This document shows positions 59,860-64,000 of a stretch of 64,000 nucleotides of DNA, piece by piece. The position numbers and the translations under genes are program-made. Each line of letters begins with the position of its first letter. The stretch's first letter is position 1. This DNA comes from Streptomyces phaeoluteigriseus. GTDB taxonomy: Bacteria > Actinomycetota > Actinomycetes > Streptomycetales > Streptomycetaceae. The notes below the pieces were generated by a model. The model saw only the letters and a list, made by a program, of their open reading frames with translations. It ran no database searches and was not told where the DNA came from. Location of the stretch: NCBI RefSeq assembly GCF_001896135.2, contig NZ_MPOH02000015.1, positions 1 through 64,000 of the forward strand, given 5' to 3'.

Positions 59860-61974
59860 TCAGCCGATGAGGTCGGCGACCAGGACGGCGAACTCGTCGG
59901 GGGTGGCCAGGCGCACACCGAGGGACTCCGCCTTGGCGCGCTTGGAGCCGGCGCCCTCCCCGGCGACGACCAGGCTGGTCTTCCTGGAGACGCTGGAGGA
60001 GGAGCGGCCGCCCGCGCGCTCGACGAGTTCGTTCATCTCGTTGCGGCTGAGCTTCTCCAGCGGGCCCGTCATCGCACCGGTGACCACCACCGTCATCCCG
60101 GCCAGCGGCCCGCCGGCCGACGCGGGGGACTCGCCGACCTGGGCGGGTTCGGCGGGTTCGGCGGTCTCCTCGGCCGCGGGGGCGGGCGGCGTGGCGCCGG
60201 GCTCGGTCATGTTGACGCCCGCCGCGGCCAGCTTGTCGATGAGCGGGGCGAGTTCGGCCAGCTCCGCCACGATGGACGGGGCCTTCTCGGTGCCGATGCC
60301 GTCCACCCGCCGGATCGCTTCCGCGTCGGCGGCGCGCAGATGGTCCATGGTGGCGAAGTGGCGTGCGATACGGCGGGACATGGAGCGCCCGGTACCGCGC
60401 ACGCCGAGCGCGCACAGCACCCGCGCCAGCGGTCGGCCCTTGGCCGTGGCGAGCGCGGCGAGGAGTTTGTCGGTGCTGGTCTCGCCCATCCGGTCCAGGC
60501 CGAGGAGCTGCTCACGGGTGAGGGTGAACAGGTCGGCGAGATCGGCGACCAGGCCCGCCTCGACGAGTTGCACGACGCGGGTGTGGCCGAGGCCCTCGAT
60601 GTCGAGCTGGTCGCGACCGGCTGCGTAGGAGAGGGAGGCGACGAGGTGGCAGTTGCGGCCGTTCTCGCAGCGCCAGCGCTGCTCGCCGGTGTCGATGGCC
60701 GATCCGCAGCGCGGGCAGGCCTCGGGGAAGACGATCGGCTGTTCCGCGCCGGTGCGCAGGTGGGCGACCGGCGCCTCGATGCGGGGGATGACGTCACCGG
60801 CCCGGTGCACCATGACGTGGTCGCCGAGGCGCAGGTCGCGGCGGGTGATGTCGGCCGGATTGTGGAGGGTGGCGTAGGTGATGGTGGAGCCGTCGATCTC
60901 CACCGGGGCGAGGACGGCCCGGGGCGCGATGATGCCGGTGCGGCCCACGTTCCACTCCACCTCCAGGAGCCGGGTGATCTTCTCGACGGCCGGCAGCTTG
61001 TAGGCGATCGCCCAGCGCGGGGCTCTGGAGCCGGATCCGGCGGCCTGCTGGTCGGCGGCCAGATCGGCCTTGACGACGATCCCGTCGATCCCGAACGGCA
61101 GCGCGGGGCGCAGTGCGGCGATCTCCCGCACCCGGGCGAGGACGTCCTCCACGGTGTCCGCGGTGACGCCGGGCACGGCCGTCGCGGCGGTCGTGTTCAC
61201 GCCGAGCCCCGCGGCGCGGGCCATCAGGTCGCTGTGCGCGGCCTCGCCGAGGGCGGCGGCGAGGCCCGGCTCGGTGTCGGTGAGGGGCAGCAGCCCGTAA
61301 CCGAAGAAGGTCATCGGCACGGTGTAGGCGCGGTCCTTGGCGCGCAGGGTGCCCGCGGCGGCGTTGCGCGGGTTGGCGAAGGGCTGGCCGCCGTGCGCGG
61401 TGCGGACTTCGTTGGCGTGCTCGAACTGGGCGGTCGTCATGAGGACTTCGCCACGCACCTCCACGGTGACCGGCTCGGTCAGCCGCTCGGGCAGGCCCTC
61501 GACGGTGCCGGCGGCATGCGTGACGTCCTCGCCGGCCGTCCCGTCGCCCCGCGTGATCAGCCGGGTCAGACGGCCCCCGGTGTAGCGGGCCGCGATCGCG
61601 AGGCCGTCCAGCTTCGGTTCGACGCTGTACCGCTCCGCCTCGTGGCCGACGCGCCCGGCCAGTGACGCGGCCCAGGCGGTGAACTCCTCCGGCGAGAACA
61701 CGTTGTCCAGGCTGAGCATCGCGACCGTGTGCGGGACGTCGCCCTCCACGGCGCCGCCGGCCACCTTGCCGGTCGGCGATTCGGGCAGTACGTCCTCGGG
61801 ATGAGCGGCCTCCCAGGCCGCGACACCCCGCACCAGCCGGTCGTAGGCGTCGTCGTCCAGCACCGAGGTGCCCCCGGTGTAGTAGGCGGCGGACGCCTGC
61901 ACGGCGTCCTCGACCGCCTGCGCGTAGGCGGCGGCGTCCACGATGTGTGCGGCAGGTGTCGTCATACCCGTCAT
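59860..61974 (-). CDS. ligA: NAD-dependent DNA ligase LigA
   Basis: A 704-residue ligase; start 61974 is preferred because GGGAGG precedes it (61965 is an alternative). Domain order: adenylation domain with the NMN-site Tyr pair near the start and catalytic Lys121 in VEPKLDGLAIAARY, the OB fold (GRTGIIAPRAVLAPVEIDG), a Cys4 zinc finger (CPRCGS ... CENGRNC), a helix-hairpin-helix region (LDRMGETSTDKLL, VDGIGTEKAPSIV) and a C-terminal BRCT domain (GGPLAGMTVVVTGAMTGPLEKLSRNEMNELVERAGGRSSSSVSRKTSLVVAGE). All essential parts are intact. Streptomycetes often have a second ligA, so this may be the main or accessory copy. Confidence 0.95.
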   Translation of the reverse strand: MTGMTTPAAHIVDAAAYAQAVEDAVQASAAYYTGGTSVLDDDAYDRLVRGVAAWEAAHPEDVLPESPTGKVAGGAVEGDVPHTVAMLSLDNVFSPEEFTAWAASLAGRVGHEAERYSVEPKLDGLAIAARYTGGRLTRLITRGDGTAGEDVTHAAGTVEGLPERLTEPVTVEVRGEVLMTTAQFEHANEVRTAHGGQPFANPRNAAAGTLRAKDRAYTVPMTFFGYGLLPLTDTEPGLAAALGEAAHSDLMARAAGLGVNTTAATAVPGVTADTVEDVLARVREIAALRPALPFGIDGIVVKADLAADQQAAGSGSRAPRWAIAYKLPAVEKITRLLEVEWNVGRTGIIAPRAVLAPVEIDGSTITYATLHNPADITRRDLRLGDHVMVHRAGDVIPRIEAPVAHLRTGAEQPIVFPEACPRCGSAIDTGEQRWRCENGRNCHLVASLSYAAGRDQLDIEGLGHTRVVQLVEAGLVADLADLFTLTREQLLGLDRMGETSTDKLLAALATAKGRPLARVLCALGVRGTGRSMSRRIARHFATMDHLRAADAEAIRRVDGIGTEKAPSIVAELAELAPLIDKLAAAGVNMTEPGATPPAPAAEETAEPAEPAQVGESPASAGGPLAGMTVVVTGAMTGPLEKLSRNEMNELVERAGGRSSSSVSRKTSLVVAGEGAGSKRAKAESLGVRLATPDEFAVLVADLIG

Positions 61975-62101
61975 CCTGCCTCCCACCACTGACAACGCCC
62001 TTCGGGCGAGGCCGGACAGCGCACGGCGAGGAGTTGGACGTCCTCGGGCAGGCCGCCCGGCCCGCCGGGGAACAGCCGAGCTGTGCCGCCGGCGTGCGGG
62101 A

Positions 62102-62161
62102 GGCACACCAGGCGGTGGCACACCAGGCGGTGGCACACCAGACCGTGGCACACCAGGCGAG
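62102..62161. repeat. 15-bp tandem repeat
   Basis: Four adjacent units of GGCACACCAGGCGGT: two perfect (62102-62131), one with three central or end changes (GACCGT, 62132-62146) and one with a changed end (62147-62161). There is no spacer structure and it is not CRISPR. Confidence 0.85.
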
Positions 62162-62429
62162 GGCGGGGGCGGGCGGTGCGGCCCCGGTGGACGCGCAGCC
62201 AGCGGTCGGCAGAGGGCCGGGGGCCCACCGACGTGGCCTGCCACTCCCCCGACGATGACGCCCCTGGCGACGCGGCCCGCACGCCCGGCCAAGGTCAGCG
62301 CCGCTGTGTCGTCCGCCGCACGGTCATCGCCCGGGGCCGCCCGGCGGCACGTCACGCGGGGGTGAGAGCCTCGTCCTTGCTCACTGTGCCCACCTCTCGC
62401 CCGGTCCGCCCCAGACCCCTCAAGAATGT

Positions 62430-62440
62430 TTGATATTCAA
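62430..62440. promoter_or_regulatory. Operator-like inverted repeat before the AhpD-like gene
   Basis: TTGA-TAT-TCAA lies 2 bp before the ATG at 62443. The patch is unusually AT-rich. There is no Shine-Dalgarno sequence in the same place, so the transcript may be leaderless or the start may be regulated directly. Confidence 0.4.
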
Positions 62441-62442
62441 CT

Positions 62443-62892
62443 ATGACTCGACGGATCTTCATCGACAAGCAGAGCCCCAAGGCCTACCACGCACTCCTCC
62501 AGACCTCCGAGGCCGTGCGCGCGACAGCCGCCGAGGCGGGCCTGGAGCGCACCGTCATCGAACTCGTCAATCTGCGTGTCTCGCAGCTCAACGGCTGCGC
62601 CTTCTGCCTCGACCTGCACACCAAGGCCGCCCTGCGCGCGGGCGACTCGCCCCGGCGGCTGGGCGTGCTCGCCGCCTGGCGGGACACCCAGCTGTTCAGC
62701 CCGCTCGAGCGCGCCGCCCTGGCGCTGGCGGAGGCGACCACCCTCCCGGCCGACGCCGCCGCGCAGGAGGCCGCGTACACCGACGCCCGGGAGGCCCTCA
62801 CCGAGGACCAGATCTCGGCGGTGGTCTGGGTGGCGGTCACCATCAACGCCTTCAACCGGGTGTCCATCATGAGCAAGCACCCGGTGCGCTGA
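62443..62892 (+). CDS. Carboxymuconolactone decarboxylase / AhpD-like protein
   Basis: A 149-residue protein of the CMD/AhpD fold. The redox pair is in LNGCAFCLDLHTKAALRAG (Cys-x2-Cys with the following His), and the conserved helix EDQISAVVWVAVTINAFNRVSIMS is C-terminal. By family it reduces peroxides or acts as an antioxidant partner. ATG 62443 has no visible ribosome-binding site and an operator-like palindrome precedes it, suggesting leaderless or repressor-controlled expression. Confidence 0.88.
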   Translation: MTRRIFIDKQSPKAYHALLQTSEAVRATAAEAGLERTVIELVNLRVSQLNGCAFCLDLHTKAALRAGDSPRRLGVLAAWRDTQLFSPLERAALALAEATTLPADAAAQEAAYTDAREALTEDQISAVVWVAVTINAFNRVSIMSKHPVR

Positions 62893-62910
62893 CAGGAAGG
62901 TCAGCGCACC
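62883..62910. terminator. Hairpin overlapping convergent stop codons
   Basis: A perfect 11-bp stem (62883-62893 with 62900-62910) around a 6-nt loop. It covers the stop codons of both the AhpD-like gene and the esterase. Confidence 0.7.
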
Positions 62911-64000
62911 ACACCGCGGCGAGCCTCGTCGGTCCGGTCCCCCACCGTCAGGGCGTCCTTGACGAACACGAGGCCGTCACTGTCCGCCAGGTGGGCCGGA
63001 TCCAGCGGGGCGTAGCCGAACCAGGGGGAGACGCGGGGCGCGGGACGGGTGTCGCCGAGGGCGGCGGCCAGCCGGGCGGCGTCGACGAGGCAGCGGTCCT
63101 CCGGCAGCGCGTACAGGAGCCCTTCGACCGTGTCCGGCCCCGGGGTGTCCACTCCCTGGTGCCGGATCGTACCGAGGGCCGTGGCCAGGAAGGCGTACTC
63201 GTCGCCCAGGCGGGCGTTCACGATCGCGCCCGCACTCCACCACTCCAGCGGCATCCCGCCCATCCGCACCGTGCTCTTCTCCCGCTGGAGATGGGAGTTG
63301 TGGGCGTGCACCAGTACCCGGCCCCGTTCGGCGAGGGCGAGGAGGTTCTCGGCCATCATCAGGTCCCGCAGGCCGACCAGCCGGCTCAGCCGGCTCGGTG
63401 AGGGGTCGGCCATCCAGTAGTGGTAGCGCAGCAGGCCGGTGGCCGTACGCCCGTACAGACGCGCCCGGTCCCGTTCGTCCCGCGAGTCCGCCGCGATCAG
63501 GTGCGGTGTCTGCGCGTCCGACAGCGCCACCATGTCGTCGGCCAGCAGCCGCAGTTCCCTGGCCTGCGCCGACCTCCCGACGGACCGGGCCGGGTCCCAC
63601 ATCGCGCCGGGCTCGGTCCACCGGTCGTCGGAGCCGAGGAGGTGGTCGAGTGTCTCCGCGGTGCAGGGCAGGAGGTCCGGGTCCACGCGGGCCGCGAGGT
63701 AGCCGTGCAGGGCGGTGAGGGACTGCCGGGGGCTCGCGGCGGCGGCCGTCTCCAAGGGGCCGTCGAAGCCGGCGAAGCGGACCTGTCCGGACGCGGGCCT
63801 GCCTTCGTTGTGGGCGCGCATCCAGCGCACGAGTGCGCGGTTGGCCGCGGAGGTGCCCCAGCCGTGGCTGAACCCGCGTTCCATGACCTCGTCGAGGGTG
63901 CCCGTGCCGGAGGTGACGTACTCGTCCACGAGCAGGCCCGTCACGCAGTCGCTCTCGATGGCGATCGTCCGGTAGCCCTCCTGCTCGACGAGCTGCCGGA
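62901..64000 (-). CDS. Erythromycin-esterase-family protein (5' end outside window)
   Basis: The reading frame runs off the right edge, so the N-terminus is missing; upstream bases continue in frame as RQLVEQEGYRTIAIESDCVTGLLVDEYV. The visible part has the erythromycin-esterase (EreA/B) family pattern: TLDEVMERGFSHGWGTSAANRALVRWMRAHNEG, the RVLVHAHNSHLQRE motif with the catalytic-type His, and GEYAFLAT-like DEYAFLATALGTI. Many members are not macrolide esterases, so substrate is open. It converges on the AhpD-like gene. Confidence 0.85.
   Translation of the reverse strand, partial: RQLVEQEGYRTIAIESDCVTGLLVDEYVTSGTGTLDEVMERGFSHGWGTSAANRALVRWMRAHNEGRPASGQVRFAGFDGPLETAAAASPRQSLTALHGYLAARVDPDLLPCTAETLDHLLGSDDRWTEPGAMWDPARSVGRSAQARELRLLADDMVALSDAQTPHLIAADSRDERDRARLYGRTATGLLRYHYWMADPSPSRLSRLVGLRDLMMAENLLALAERGRVLVHAHNSHLQREKSTVRMGGMPLEWWSAGAIVNARLGDEYAFLATALGTIRHQGVDTPGPDTVEGLLYALPEDRCLVDAARLAAALGDTRPAPRVSPWFGYAPLDPAHLADSDGLVFVKDALTVGDRTDEARRGVVR

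Larger units (their letters stand above)
61975..62442. other. Intergenic region with a 15-bp tandem repeat
   Basis: No gene is supported. It holds the ligA promoter region on the minus strand, the GGCACACCAGGCGGT repeats at 62102-62161, and the AT-rich operator-like patch just before the AhpD-like gene. Confidence 0.55.

Noticed and set aside
62102..62161. CRISPR-like array
   Set aside because: The units are adjacent with no spacers and only 15 bp long; there are no cas genes.

Overview
The window is a very GC-rich actinobacterial chromosome segment, almost certainly from Streptomyces or a close relative. The grounds are strong third-position GC in every real gene, AfsR/SARP-type regulators, a whiE-like spore-pigment type II polyketide cluster, a class F sortase, an ANTAR protein, SpoIIE-type phosphatases and many ATGA/GTGA start-stop overlaps. 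I saw no rRNA, tRNA, CRISPR array, transposase or phage gene. The right end cuts through an erythromycin-esterase-like gene.

Layout. (1) 1-5490: copper resistance block with a CopZ-like chaperone, a CopA P1B-ATPase, a DUF6153 protein, a DUF305 lipoprotein and a DUF4396 membrane protein. Two near-identical CsoR-type operators sit at 81-97 and 4806-4822. (2) 5549-7426: cobalamin riboswitch in front of the cobalt transporter genes cbtB-cbtA, with a divergent degenerate histidine phosphatase. (3) 7880-15850: SpoIIE phosphatase, IclR regulator, a coupled nucleotidyltransferase/BON/metallophosphoesterase operon, a Tat-exported amino-acid oxidase and a TIGR01777 epimerase. (4) 15886-25295: two alpha/beta hydrolases, an AraC regulator, two tandem SARP/NB-ARC regulators, an ANTAR protein and a second AraC protein. 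(5) 25300-30427: PAP2 phosphatase, YihY protein, MarR regulator, SpoIIE phosphatase and DUF2071 protein. (6) 30475-41754: a ten-gene minus-strand operon with ATP-grasp ligase, DUF364 protein, cysteine-synthase-like PLP enzyme, dipeptide epimerase, MFS exporter, methyltransferase and a complete peptide/nickel-type ABC importer. A Zur-box-like element lies inside its promoter. (7) 41962-44086: DUF6355 secreted protein and an unknown membrane protein. (8) 44325-54089: whiE-like pigment cluster, interrupted by a small surface protein and a class F sortase. (9) 54135-64000: beta-helix protein, VOC protein, the DUF2617-DUF4247-DUF350-spermidine-synthase operon, an NAD-dependent DNA ligase, an AhpD-like protein and the partial esterase.

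The strongest candidate for an undescribed system is region 6. Its design (small-molecule enzymes, one exporter, one Opp-type importer, a Zur-like operator) parallels opine metallophore loci such as staphylopine, but the biosynthetic enzymes differ. I read it as a probable zinc-responsive metallophore locus with an unknown product. The product and the metal are inference.

A quality caveat: copA, one AfsR-like regulator, the second ABC permease (three times), the beta-helix gene and the sortase all show apparent single-base deletions, always in the same sense of one missing base. This looks more like assembly indels than decay, so those genes are annotated across the shifts.
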